Below, piece by piece: positions 23,313-29,705 of a DNA stretch of 29,705 bases (positions are counted from its first letter, which is position 1; each line of letters opens with the position of its first letter). The notes below the pieces were generated by a model that saw only the letters and a list, made by a program, of their open reading frames with translations, was not told the DNA's origin and did not search any database. Source of the stretch: DASYHS01 sp035998295 (GTDB lineage: Bacteria; Pseudomonadota; Alphaproteobacteria; Azospirillales; Azospirillaceae); assembly GCF_035998295.1 (NCBI RefSeq), contig NZ_DASYHS010000029.1, positions 1 to 29,705 on the forward strand. The letters are read 5' to 3'. The position numbers and the translations under genes were made by a program.

Positions 23313-23944
23313 AGCTTCTGCGGCCGGTCGGGCAGCGGCGCGCGCGCGCCGGTCTCGGTGTGCAGCAGCCTGCCGTCCACGTACCAGTTGATCCGGTCGG
23401 GCAGCCACTCGATGCCGTAGGTGTGCAGCCCCTCGGCGGCGTCGAACGGCAGGTCGATGCCGACGCCGCCGGTATTGGCCCCGTCCGTGAAGTAGTTGAA
23501 CTCCACCCTGCGCGTATTCCGGCCGAGGATCTCGACGTCGATCTCGTCCCAGCGGTCGCCGAAGGTCGGCCCGGTATAGGTGAAGAAGCCGGTCACGATG
23601 CCGTCGCCCCTGGCCGCCTGCAGGCGGGCCTCCAGGTAGCCGTACCGGAAGAAGGCGCGGGTCTGGATCTCGCCGGAGGAGAAGCCCTCCTTGGCTTCGG
23701 GATTGGCGTCCAGCACGAGCGTCGCGAACCCGTCGCCCGTCCGGACCTGCTCCCGGCGCCAGTCGGCGCCGACGAAGCTGCCGTTCGACCAGCGATCCGA
23801 GACCACCCAGCGCGCGGGGTCGAGGGTCGTCATCTCGTCGACGAAGGCGTCCGGCGCGCTCGCGTCCGAACTGGCGGCCCCTGCGGCCGCGAACGCCAGC
23901 ATGGCGAGGCCGAGCAGGCCGGGTGAGCCTCGGCGGAAGGCCAA
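23168..23944 (-). CDS. Secreted glycoside hydrolase family 16 protein (beta-glucanase type)
   Basis: This 258-residue protein has a signal peptide (hydrophobic 9-24, cleavage likely after AGA/ASS) and one GH16 domain with the catalytic motif EIDVE (nucleophile Glu134, Asp136, acid/base Glu138), the FSSGEIQTRAFFRYGYLEAR strand region and WNGRG near the end. GH16 enzymes cut beta-1,3/1,4-glucans or galactans, often processing the cell's own exopolysaccharide (as ExoK/ExsH do). The start is TTG, well supported by GAGGAGAA upstream. It begins 15 bases after the methyltransferase stop, so they form an operon. Its last 48 codons overlap the convergent PLD gene. Substrate is unknown; the beta-glucan made by the GH17-GT2 enzyme of this window is one candidate. 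Confidence 0.92.
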   Translation of the reverse strand: MAFRRGSPGLLGLAMLAFAAAGAASSDASAPDAFVDEMTTLDPARWVVSDRWSNGSFVGADWRREQVRTGDGFATLVLDANPEAKEGFSSGEIQTRAFFRYGYLEARLQAARGDGIVTGFFTYTGPTFGDRWDEIDVEILGRNTRRVEFNYFTDGANTGGVGIDLPFDAAEGLHTYGIEWLPDRINWYVDGRLLHTETGARAPLPDRPQKLYIDLWNGRGVDDWTGRFEWRGEPFAARIDCVSYQPRRGDGPSCSDPF

Positions 23945-23959
23945 GATGTTCTCCTCGGG

Positions 23960-24709
23960 TCAGGTGCGGGTGGTCAGGACGATGCGGGTGTACCACGCCT
24001 GCCAGGTGATCCCGGGCACGGACAGCAGGACCCGGTCCAGGGCACGGGTGGCGCCGTGCACCGCCGCGTGCAGGCGCGAGCCGCGGAGCGGCACCCCCGC
24101 GAGCGTCGTCAGGCCGTAGAAGCGAAGGTCCACCCGGTCGAAATGGCGTCGCGCGACGTCGAAGTCGGACCTGAGCAGCGGATGCTCGTCGGGCGTGCGC
24201 GCCTCCGGCGTCCGCCGCCGGTACCAGTTGATCAGCCGGTTGTGGCCGAGCGGTTCCCAGAAGACGGCCTTGCCGCCCGGCCGCAGCACCCGCGCGATCT
24301 CGCCGAAGGAGTTCTCGAGGTTCAGGTGGTGGATGATGCCGCTGCCGAACACCAGGTCGAAGCTGGCGTCGCCGAACGACATGGCTTCGGCGTTCATGGC
24401 GTGGAAGCGCGCGTTGTCCAGCCCGGCCGCTTCGGCCGCGTCGCGGGCCTGGTCGATCGCGACGTCGGAGATGTCGATGCCGGTGACCGTGCGGCAGGTC
24501 GGGGCGAGCGCCAGCGCGTTGCCGCCCTTCGCGCAACCGTATTCCAGGACGTCCGCCCCCGCGGCGAGGCTGCGCACGAGGGCCAGGTATTCCTCGGCCC
24601 CGTGCGCGATCGCGCTGTAGTACTTGTCCTGGGCCTCCCGCGTCTCGCCGCTGAAGCGATGATTGTGGAAGGACCGTTCCCTGTCGATTCTGCTTTCCGC
24701 CACGCTCAT
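23960..24709 (-). CDS. Class I SAM-dependent methyltransferase
   Basis: This 249-residue protein has a standard Rossmann methyltransferase core: motif I VLEYGCAKGG (54-63), GIDISDVAI (77-85), the FHAMNAEAMSF acidic loop and FDLVFGSGIIHHL, then VLRPGGKAVFWEPLGHN. This is the Methyltransf_11/25 group with UbiE-like order. The C-terminal 70 residues (LRFYGLTTLAGVPLRGSRL onward) are hydrophobic and probably membrane-facing. Similar proteins occur in polysaccharide clusters, where they methylate sugars or lipid carriers; the substrate here is unknown. The ATG has only a weak GGGTAGAG upstream. It is the first gene of a two-gene unit with the GH16 glucanase. Confidence 0.88.
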   Translation of the reverse strand: MSVAESRIDRERSFHNHRFSGETREAQDKYYSAIAHGAEEYLALVRSLAAGADVLEYGCAKGGNALALAPTCRTVTGIDISDVAIDQARDAAEAAGLDNARFHAMNAEAMSFGDASFDLVFGSGIIHHLNLENSFGEIARVLRPGGKAVFWEPLGHNRLINWYRRRTPEARTPDEHPLLRSDFDVARRHFDRVDLRFYGLTTLAGVPLRGSRLHAAVHGATRALDRVLLSVPGITWQAWYTRIVLTTRT

Positions 24710-24938
24710 CTCTACCCGTCGTCCGCGGGGGAGGCGAACGGCCTCCGGACCGCCGCGATGATAGCCCGCCTCCCGCCCCCAGTGGCCGGCTCTTTCACCC
24801 TATGGCGTGTGGAAAAGGGGCTACCGCCGTCACCGTGCCGTATCCCGACGAAAGGCAAGCCCGGCGCGCGGCCCGCTTGGGCCGAGCCGTGCCGCGATGC
24901 GTTCACAACGGAGAGCAATCCGGAAGCGGAGGATGGTG

Positions 24939-25352
24939 ATGACGGTGCGGACCACGGGTCTGGCGGCCCTGTTGCTGGCGGCGTGCATCGGCACGGCGCA
25001 TGCCCAGGCGGATGTCCGGCGGGATGCCGGATCGGGCACCGACCCGGACGTGGCGATCGAGGACCTGCTGGCGGGGCTGAGTGCTGCCGGACCGGATGCC
25101 GGGCTGAACTCGCCCCGGATGCTCGAGGCCCTCGCCCGGCTGGAAGGGATGGACGTGCATGGCGAGGACGGGGCCGTCATCGGCCGCGTCGAGGAGGTCG
25201 TGCGCTCCGACAACCTGGTCTTCCTGAGGATCGCCTTCGATCCCGGCCTCGCGATCGAGGACGACGGCAGCGGCGTGCCCCTCTCCGCCCTCGAGGCCGG
25301 CCCGGAGGGCCGGCTCGTCTATCCCGGGATCGAGGCCGGCGGGAGCCGCTGA
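24939..25352 (+). CDS. Exported PRC-barrel-like protein
   Basis: This 137-residue protein has a clear Sec signal peptide (MTVRTTGLAALLLAACIGTAHA, cleavage before QADV; the Cys is not in a convincing lipobox). The second half resembles a PRC-barrel: LEGMDVHGEDGAVIGRVEEVVRSDNLVFLRIAF, then VPLSALEAGPEGRLVYPG. Periplasmic PRC-barrel proteins are frequent in alphaproteobacteria and are often stress-related, but no biochemical role is established. I chose the third of three nearby start codons because GCGGAGG is then six bases upstream. It lies alone, divergent from the methyltransferase and convergent with the SDR, whose stop is only 4 bases away. The 229 bases upstream hold small GC hairpins (24730-24746, 24869-24884) but no promoter I can name. 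Confidence 0.8.
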   Translation: MTVRTTGLAALLLAACIGTAHAQADVRRDAGSGTDPDVAIEDLLAGLSAAGPDAGLNSPRMLEALARLEGMDVHGEDGAVIGRVEEVVRSDNLVFLRIAFDPGLAIEDDGSGVPLSALEAGPEGRLVYPGIEAGGSR

Positions 25353-25356
25353 CCGG

Positions 25357-26109
25357 TCAATAGGTCGCCCGGCCGCCGCTGAGATCGAAGACGGCCCCGG
25401 TCGTGAAGGAATTCTCCGCCGAGACGAGCCACGCGACCATCGACGCCACTTCCTCGACCGTCACGAAACGGCCGCGCGGGATCTTGGACAGCATGTAGCC
25501 GATATGCTCCTCGGTCATCTGGTCGAAGATCCGGGTGCGCGCGGCGGCCGGGCTGATGCAGTTGACGGCGATGTCGTAGTCCGCCAGCTCCTTGCCGAGC
25601 GACTTGGTCAGCGCGATCACGCCGGCCTTGGCGGCGCTGTAGGCGGATGCGTTCGGATTGCCTTCCTTGCCGGCGATCGAGGCGGTGCTGACGATCCGGC
25701 CGTAGTTCTGCCGGATCATCCCCGGCACGACGGCCCGGCAGCACAGGAAGACGCCGGTCAGGTCGACGTCGATCACCTGCCGCCATGCCTCGACCGGGTA
25801 TTCCCACAGCTTCATGTTGGGCCCGGTGATGCCGGCATTGGCCACCAGGATGTCGATCCCGCCGAGCGCCGCCGCCGTGCTCGCCGCCGCCGCCTCGACC
25901 GCCGCCGGGTCGGTCACGTCGACTTGGCACGCCTCGACCCTGGGGCCGAGCGCCGCGAGTTCGTCCGCCGTCTCGGCAACCTCGCCGCCGCTGTCCCACA
26001 GGCTGACCGCCGCGCCCGAGCGCAGCAGCCGTTCGGCCACCGCCCGGCCGATGCCCTGGGCGCCGCCGGTCACGACGGCCCGCCGCCCGCCGAGATCGAT
26101 GTCGTTCAT
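25357..26109 (-). CDS. SDR family NAD(P)-dependent oxidoreductase
   Basis: A classical 250-residue short-chain dehydrogenase: TGGAQGIG (14-21), Asp39 after the second strand (LWDSGG) favouring NAD(H), a VANAG motif, Ser144, Tyr157 and Lys161 (AYSAAK), and FDLSGGRATY at the end. It groups by appearance with FabG-like sugar or sugar-acid dehydrogenases. Its ATG overlaps the TGA of the upstream GntR regulator gene (ATGA), so translation is probably coupled; GGAGG lies upstream within the regulator's last codons. Context with an RraA-type aldolase, a D-2-hydroxyacid dehydrogenase and a XylB-like dehydrogenase suggests sugar-acid catabolism. Substrate unknown. Confidence 0.92.
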   Translation of the reverse strand: MNDIDLGGRRAVVTGGAQGIGRAVAERLLRSGAAVSLWDSGGEVAETADELAALGPRVEACQVDVTDPAAVEAAAASTAAALGGIDILVANAGITGPNMKLWEYPVEAWRQVIDVDLTGVFLCCRAVVPGMIRQNYGRIVSTASIAGKEGNPNASAYSAAKAGVIALTKSLGKELADYDIAVNCISPAAARTRIFDQMTEEHIGYMLSKIPRGRFVTVEEVASMVAWLVSAENSFTTGAVFDLSGGRATY

Positions 26110-26933
26110 GTTCCCGTCCTCCCCGTTCGAGCCGGTTCGCCGGCCCGGCCCGCCATGGAGCCGTCCTCGGCCGCGCCCTCATCATGCGCGCCCTCGTCAC
26201 GCGCACCGTCCCCGGCCACATCGTAATTGTCATCGTGGGTGCGGGCGAGCAGGAAGCCCATCGCGGCGCTCGCGCCGGCCGCGTCGCCGCAGCGGATCGC
26301 GTCGAGCACGGCCCGGTGCCAGGGCAGCGAGTCCCCGACCGCGCCCGGCCGCAGCGTCGTCAGCCGGAAGGTCGCGGCCAGCGCGGTCCCGATCAAGGCG
26401 CCCAGCGGCAGCAGCAGCTCGTTGCCGGTCGCCGACAGGATGGCGGTATGGAACCTGATGTCGGGCTCGATGCTGGCCCTGAGGTCGTCGCTGACCCTCT
26501 CCATGTCCCGGAACGCCTCGGCCATGGCCGCGATGTCCGCCGGCCGGGCGCGCTCGGCCGCAAGCGCGGCCGCCGCAGGCTCGATGATCCTGCGGACCTC
26601 CAGCAGGTCCTCCGCGAACCGCCACCCCGACCGGCCCGCGACCTGCCAGGCCAGCACGTCCGGGTCCAGCATATTCCAACGGTTGCGCGGCAGCACCCGG
26701 GTACCCGTCCTCGGCCGCGCCTCGACCAGCCCCTTCGCGCCGAGCACCTTGATCGCTTCCCGCAGCACCGTCCTGCTGACCGCCAGTTCCGCGCCCAGCG
26801 CCGCCTCGTTGGGGAGCACCGAGCCCGGCGGCAGATTGCCGGTGACGATGCGCAAGCCAATCGCGTTTGCAACCTGCCCGAGCAAGCCGCGATGCGGGTG
26901 GGCCGCCGGTCCGTCACCGCTGTCGGCAGGCAC
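26106..26933 (-). CDS. FadR-type (FCD) GntR family transcriptional regulator
   Basis: This 275-residue regulator has an N-terminal winged helix (about 17-85: GLRIVTGNLPPGSVLPNEAALGAELAVSRTVLREAIKVL, then GLVEARPRTGTRVLPRNRWNMLDPDVLAW) and an all-helical FCD ligand domain with metal-site histidines in DIRFHTAILSATGN and LPWHRAVLDAI. The NMLDPDVLAW stretch is usual in regulators of sugar-acid catabolism such as DgoR. The start is GTG, seven bases after AAGGAGG; earlier in-frame codons lack a ribosome site. About 35 C-terminal residues are a hydrophilic, repeat-like tail (GDGARDEGAHDEGAAEDG). It likely controls the surrounding catabolic genes in response to a pathway acid (inference). Confidence 0.93.
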   Translation of the reverse strand: MPADSGDGPAAHPHRGLLGQVANAIGLRIVTGNLPPGSVLPNEAALGAELAVSRTVLREAIKVLGAKGLVEARPRTGTRVLPRNRWNMLDPDVLAWQVAGRSGWRFAEDLLEVRRIIEPAAAALAAERARPADIAAMAEAFRDMERVSDDLRASIEPDIRFHTAILSATGNELLLPLGALIGTALAATFRLTTLRPGAVGDSLPWHRAVLDAIRCGDAAGASAAMGFLLARTHDDNYDVAGDGARDEGAHDEGAAEDGSMAGRAGEPARTGRTGT

Positions 26934-27044
26934 TCCCGATCCTCCTTCGCTCAATCGAGGCCGTCGCCGCCACGGCGCCCCTGGGTTCCGGTAAAGAATA
27001 GCAGGTGCGGGCCGCCCGCGCATCGGAGGCACGTCAGGCCTTTC

Positions 27045-27058
27045 GGACTATGAGGTCC
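27045..27058. promoter_or_regulatory. Small inverted repeat upstream of the GntR regulator
   Basis: GGAC-TATGAG-GTCC lies in the 172-base gap between the RraA gene and the GntR gene, the most AT-rich spot there. It could be the regulator's own operator, but the arms are only 4 bases. Confidence 0.25.
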
Positions 27059-27077
27059 TACAGCGACCGCTTCGGTG

Positions 27078-27110
27078 GCCCGGTCAATGCCCGGTCAATG
27101 CCCGGTCAAT
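27078..27110. repeat. Three perfect 11-bp tandem repeats at the RraA gene end
   Basis: GCCCGGTCAAT is repeated three times without a gap. Each unit contains TCA, read as TGA on the minus strand. The third unit (27106-27108) supplies the RraA stop codon, and the other two give TGA in the two remaining frames because 11 is not a multiple of 3. Confidence 0.85.
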
Positions 27111-27804
27111 GGATGTCGTCGCGCCGGAGCATCGCCTCGGCCAGCGCGTCGACGGTGAAGCCGGGCTTGCGGGCGGCCTCGATGATGACCGCCTCGCCGC
27201 GTGCGATCGCCGCCGCCGCCGCCGGCACATCGGCGGCGATGGCGTGCGGGACGACCACGGCGCCGTGCCGGTCGGCATGAACGAGGTCGCCCGGCCGCAC
27301 CGTCATTCCGGCCACGGTGACGGCGATGCCGAACTCCTCGATCCGTACCCAGGCATGGGAGGGCGCGACGAGGCCGGCCAGCATGTGGAACCCCTCGGCG
27401 CAGGCGTCGAGGTCGCGCACGCTGCCGTCGGTGACGACCCCGGCGGCGCCCAGCCCCTGGTGGACGGCCGTGTTGACCTCGCCCCAGAAGGAGCCGTAGC
27501 CCGGCTGGCTGTCCAGGTCCTGGATCACCACGACCGACGGCCTCGGCGACGCCTCGACGTAGCGGTACCAGGCGAGGCGCCGTTCGCGCTGCTCGGCCTT
27601 GTCCAGGCCCGACGGATGCATCGCCCGCAAGGTCCCGGTCACGGCATGGCCGACCATGGCGCCGAGCTGCGGCGTGCAGCTCACCAGCGGGCGGGTCGTA
27701 TACCCCCGGCCGCGCCGCTCCGGCGCCAGCACCTCGATCGCGTTGCACACGGTGGGCGTGTCGAGCGCCCGAAGCGCGGCCAGCACGCTCTCGTCCACGG
27801 TCAT
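27106..27804 (-). CDS. RraA family protein (HMG/oxaloacetate aldolase-like)
   Basis: This 232-residue protein belongs to the RraA fold family. It shows TPTVCNAIEVL at the N-terminus, the GEVNTAVHQGLGAAGVVTDGSVRDLDA core with metal/substrate residues Asp126, Arg130 and Asp131, and GDLVHADRHGAVVVPHAIA near the end. True RraA inhibits RNase E and is about 160 residues; this longer form with the DGxxRD motif matches the 4-hydroxy-4-methyl-2-oxoglutarate aldolase/demethylmenaquinone-methyltransferase-like group, which includes metal-dependent class II aldolases and decarboxylases of 2-oxo acids. Its neighbours support an aldolase role in sugar-acid breakdown. The ATG follows GGAAGGAG. A gap of 70 bases separates it from the upstream D-2-hydroxyacid dehydrogenase gene. 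Confidence 0.88.
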   Translation of the reverse strand: MTVDESVLAALRALDTPTVCNAIEVLAPERRGRGYTTRPLVSCTPQLGAMVGHAVTGTLRAMHPSGLDKAEQRERRLAWYRYVEASPRPSVVVIQDLDSQPGYGSFWGEVNTAVHQGLGAAGVVTDGSVRDLDACAEGFHMLAGLVAPSHAWVRIEEFGIAVTVAGMTVRPGDLVHADRHGAVVVPHAIAADVPAAAAAIARGEAVIIEAARKPGFTVDALAEAMLRRDDIH

Positions 27805-27874
27805 CGCCTGCTCCTTCCCGACGGTTCTTGCGGCGGCGTCCGCCGGCTGGCGGCCCCGGTCCGATCCTGCGCCG

Positions 27875-28906
27875 TCACGGCGTCGCCCGCCAGCCCCGCC
27901 CCGTTCCCAGCCACGGCCGGTTGACGCAGTTGACGAGCCGGCCCTCGATCAGCCCGGCGGCCGCGATCTCGGCCGATTTCCGGCGCAGATCGGCGATGCT
28001 CTCGGGGCAGTAGAAGGCCGCATGCGGGCTGAGGAGCATGCGCCCCACGATCCACGGCTCCTGCTCCCTCCAGGCGCGGATCAGGGGATGGCCGGCATCG
28101 ACCGGCTCGACCGGGAGGACGTCCAGCGCCGCTCCGGCGACCCGCCCCTGCCCCAGCGCCGCATGCAGCGCGTCCAGGTCGACGACCGCGCCGCGTGCGG
28201 TGTTGACCAGGATCAGGCCCCGCTTGGCCGCGGCCAGCGCCTCGGCCCCGATCAGGCCGCGCGTGCCGTCGTCGAGGGGCGTGTGCAGGCTGACGACGTC
28301 CGACAGCGCCATCAGCTCGCGCAGGCTGGACATCCGCTCGAAGCCGGTCGCGAGGTCGTAGCCCGTCGGCAGGTAGGGGTCGTGGAAGACCACCCTCATG
28401 CCGAAGGCGCGCGCCCTCGTCGCCGCCGCGAGCCCGATGCGGCCGAGGCCGACGACGCCGAACACCGCGCCCCGCAGCCGGCGCAGCAGCGGCGGCGCGT
28501 CGAACCGCCACCCGACGTCCGGATCGTTGCGCAGGTCCCTGTCGTACTGCGCGGTGCCGCGGGTCAGCGTCAGCATCATCGCGATCGCGTGGTCCGCGAC
28601 GTCCGTCGTTCCGTAGTCCGGCACGTTGCAGACCGCGATGCCCCGGTCGCCGGCCGCGCGCAGGTCGATGTTGTCGAATCCGACGCCCGCGCGAACAATG
28701 ATGCGGCACCGGTCGAGACGCGCGAGCCAGGCGGCGTCGATCGCCACCTCGTGGTAGCAGATGATGCCGTCGCACGACGTCCAGTCCGCTTCCGGCACGT
28801 CCTCCTGGCGCTCCGGCCGGTGGACGGAGAAGTCGACCCCGACGGCGACCGCACGCTCGATCTCGGCGGGATCGGCGAACTGGGCATCCGGCATCAGCAC
28901 GCGCAT
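27875..28906 (-). CDS. D-2-hydroxyacid dehydrogenase, CtBP-like branch
   Basis: This 343-residue NAD-dependent dehydrogenase has the Rossmann motif GLGRIG (153-158) and the catalytic triad Arg238 (NTARGAVVD), Glu267 (VLPVEPVD) and His295 (LSPHAAFYC). The HAAFYCPES stretch after the histidine is typical of the C-terminal-binding-protein-like branch. It interconverts 2-oxo acids and D-2-hydroxy acids; the natural substrate is unknown. The ATG follows AAGGAGGG; in-frame codons upstream overlap the previous gene's end and lack a ribosome site. The upstream SDR gene ends 37 bases earlier and the RraA gene follows, so the three form a probable catabolic operon. Confidence 0.92.
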   Translation of the reverse strand: MRVLMPDAQFADPAEIERAVAVGVDFSVHRPERQEDVPEADWTSCDGIICYHEVAIDAAWLARLDRCRIIVRAGVGFDNIDLRAAGDRGIAVCNVPDYGTTDVADHAIAMMLTLTRGTAQYDRDLRNDPDVGWRFDAPPLLRRLRGAVFGVVGLGRIGLAAATRARAFGMRVVFHDPYLPTGYDLATGFERMSSLRELMALSDVVSLHTPLDDGTRGLIGAEALAAAKRGLILVNTARGAVVDLDALHAALGQGRVAGAALDVLPVEPVDAGHPLIRAWREQEPWIVGRMLLSPHAAFYCPESIADLRRKSAEIAAAGLIEGRLVNCVNRPWLGTGRGWRATP

Positions 28907-28943
28907 GGCCGCCCTCCTTGCGATGGGGCCGTACGGCGGGGCG

Positions 28944-29705
28944 TCAGGCATTCGCCCATCCCCCGTCGACGACGAAGTTCTGAGCCGTCACCATCCGGCT
29001 GTCGTCCGCGGCGAGCCACAGGACGAGGCGCGCGACGTCCGGCGGCAGGATCTTGTCCGGCAGGGACTGGCCGGCATGCAGCGCGCGCTCGCCCTCCGGG
29101 GTCAGCCAGCGCCGGACCTGGCGCTCGGTCATCACCCAGCCGGGGCTGACGGTGTTGACGCGGATGCGCGCGTCTCCCCAGTCGCGGGCGAGTCCCCGGG
29201 TCAGCCCGTGGACCGCGGCCTTGGCCGTCGTGTAGGCCGGCATGCCGCCCTGGCCGAGCATCCAGCTTATCGAGCCGAAATTCACGATCGAGCCGCCGCC
29301 GGCCTCTCTCATTCCGGGCGCCACGGCGCGGGCGGCGAAGAACATCGGCCGGAGGTTGACCGCCATGCGGTCGTCCCACAGCGCCACCGTCGTGTCCTCG
29401 GGCCGATGGCGCTCGTCGTCGGCGGCGTTGTTGACGAGCACCGCCGCCGGTCCGTGCCGGCGGGCCGCCTCCTCGACCGCGGCCTCCAGGGCCGCGACGT
29501 CGCGCAGGTCGCAGGGCAGGAAGGCCGGCGGGTGGCGCGCGTCCGCCCGCAGGCCCGCCGCGAGCGCATCCCCCGCCGCCTCGTCGATGTCGATGAAGCA
29601 GACGCGCGCGCCCTGGGCGGCGAAATGCTCGACGATGGCGGCACCGATCCCGGTCGCGCCGCCGGTCACCAGGACCGGCCGGTCGCACAGGCTGGGATAG
29701 CGCGC
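28944..29705 (-). CDS. SDR family sugar dehydrogenase, XylB-like (5' end cut by window)
   Basis: The frame stays open to the window edge, so the start codon lies outside; 253 codons are visible and only a few residues are probably missing. The N-terminal ARYPSLCDRPVLVTGGATGIG, NNAADDERH, NFGSISWMLGQ, active-site Tyr-x3-Lys in AYTTAK, and the ending DDSRMVTAQNFVVDGGW follow the pattern of Caulobacter XylB, the NAD-dependent D-xylose 1-dehydrogenase, as I remember it. An internal GTG at 29669 would cut into the cofactor motif and is not the start. It probably oxidises an aldose to a lactone as the entry step of the minus-strand pathway, but sugar specificity cannot be read from sequence. The dehydratase and lactonase expected of such a route may lie beyond the right edge. 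Confidence 0.88.
   Translation of the reverse strand, partial: ARYPSLCDRPVLVTGGATGIGAAIVEHFAAQGARVCFIDIDEAAGDALAAGLRADARHPPAFLPCDLRDVAALEAAVEEAARRHGPAAVLVNNAADDERHRPEDTTVALWDDRMAVNLRPMFFAARAVAPGMREAGGGSIVNFGSISWMLGQGGMPAYTTAKAAVHGLTRGLARDWGDARIRVNTVSPGWVMTERQVRRWLTPEGERALHAGQSLPDKILPPDVARLVLWLAADDSRMVTAQNFVVDGGWANA

Noticed and set aside
24710..24938. EcfG or RpoH promoter for the PRC-barrel-like gene
   Set aside because: No GGAAC-N16/17-GTT and no CTTG-type heat-shock pattern; only small GC hairpins are visible.
27106..27804. Naming the RraA-family gene as the RNase E inhibitor rraA
   Set aside because: It is about 70 residues longer than true RraA and sits in a catabolic cluster; an aldolase-type role is more likely.
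29667..29669. GTG as start of the rightmost SDR
   Set aside because: It would begin inside the TGGATGIG cofactor motif; the frame continues with ARYPSL, a normal family N-terminus, to the window edge.

Overview
The window is GC-rich chromosomal DNA with tightly packed genes. It looks alphaproteobacterial, probably Rhodospirillales/Azospirillum-like. That is inferred from protein style, good Shine-Dalgarno sequences, heavy use of GTG/TTG starts, and several GGAAC-N16/17-(N)GTT sites that match the EcfG general-stress sigma factor consensus, a system confined to Alphaproteobacteria. I see no tRNA, rRNA, CRISPR array, transposase, phage gene or replication origin. The left edge cuts the 3' end of ftsK and the right edge cuts the 5' end of a sugar-dehydrogenase-like SDR gene.

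Layout. 1-1.5 kb: ftsK tail, a 58-residue conserved-looking small protein, and a DUF4383 membrane protein behind a candidate EcfG promoter. 1.7-3 kb: cyclopropane-fatty-acid synthase. 3.1-7.8 kb: first carbohydrate-acid block, with an aldehyde dehydrogenase and an SDR in tandem, converging on denD (D-erythronate dehydrogenase), which is divergent from otnK (3-oxo-tetronate kinase). 7.8-8.15 kb: the longest gene-free stretch, holding the best EcfG promoter and a hairpin-rich leader. 8.2-10.8 kb: a GH17-GT2 beta-glucan synthase of the NdvB type. 10.9-13.7 kb: tyrosine catabolism, with an Lrp/AsnC regulator divergent from hppD, then a fumarylacetoacetate hydrolase. 13.8-16.1 kb (minus): SDR, small acidic protein and SRPBCC protein, behind a candidate EcfG promoter. 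16.3-19.8 kb: Lon protease and AI-2E family transporter. 19.8-24.7 kb: envelope and glycan genes (PAP2 phosphatase, WaaE-like glycosyltransferase, phospholipase-D-like protein, secreted GH16 glucanase, methyltransferase). 24.9-25.4 kb: exported PRC-barrel-like protein. 25.4-29.7 kb (minus): second sugar-acid block, with a XylB-like SDR, D-2-hydroxyacid dehydrogenase, RraA-family aldolase, FadR-type GntR regulator and a second SDR.

Two themes run through the region. One is envelope and stress physiology (CFA synthase, beta-glucan synthase, Lon, DUF4383, SRPBCC, PLD, PRC-barrel); at least four of these units carry EcfG-like promoter sequences, suggesting a dispersed general-stress island. The other is catabolism of acid sugars and tyrosine. 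Both sugar blocks and the tyrosine block lack steps inside the window: OtnI/OtnC, a sugar-acid dehydratase, and homogentisate dioxygenase/maleylacetoacetate isomerase respectively.

The most interesting observations are the recurring EcfG-like promoters, the structured leader of the beta-glucan synthase gene, a 145-bp antiparallel coding overlap between the PLD and GH16 genes, and an 11-bp triple repeat that puts a TGA in all three frames at the end of the RraA gene.
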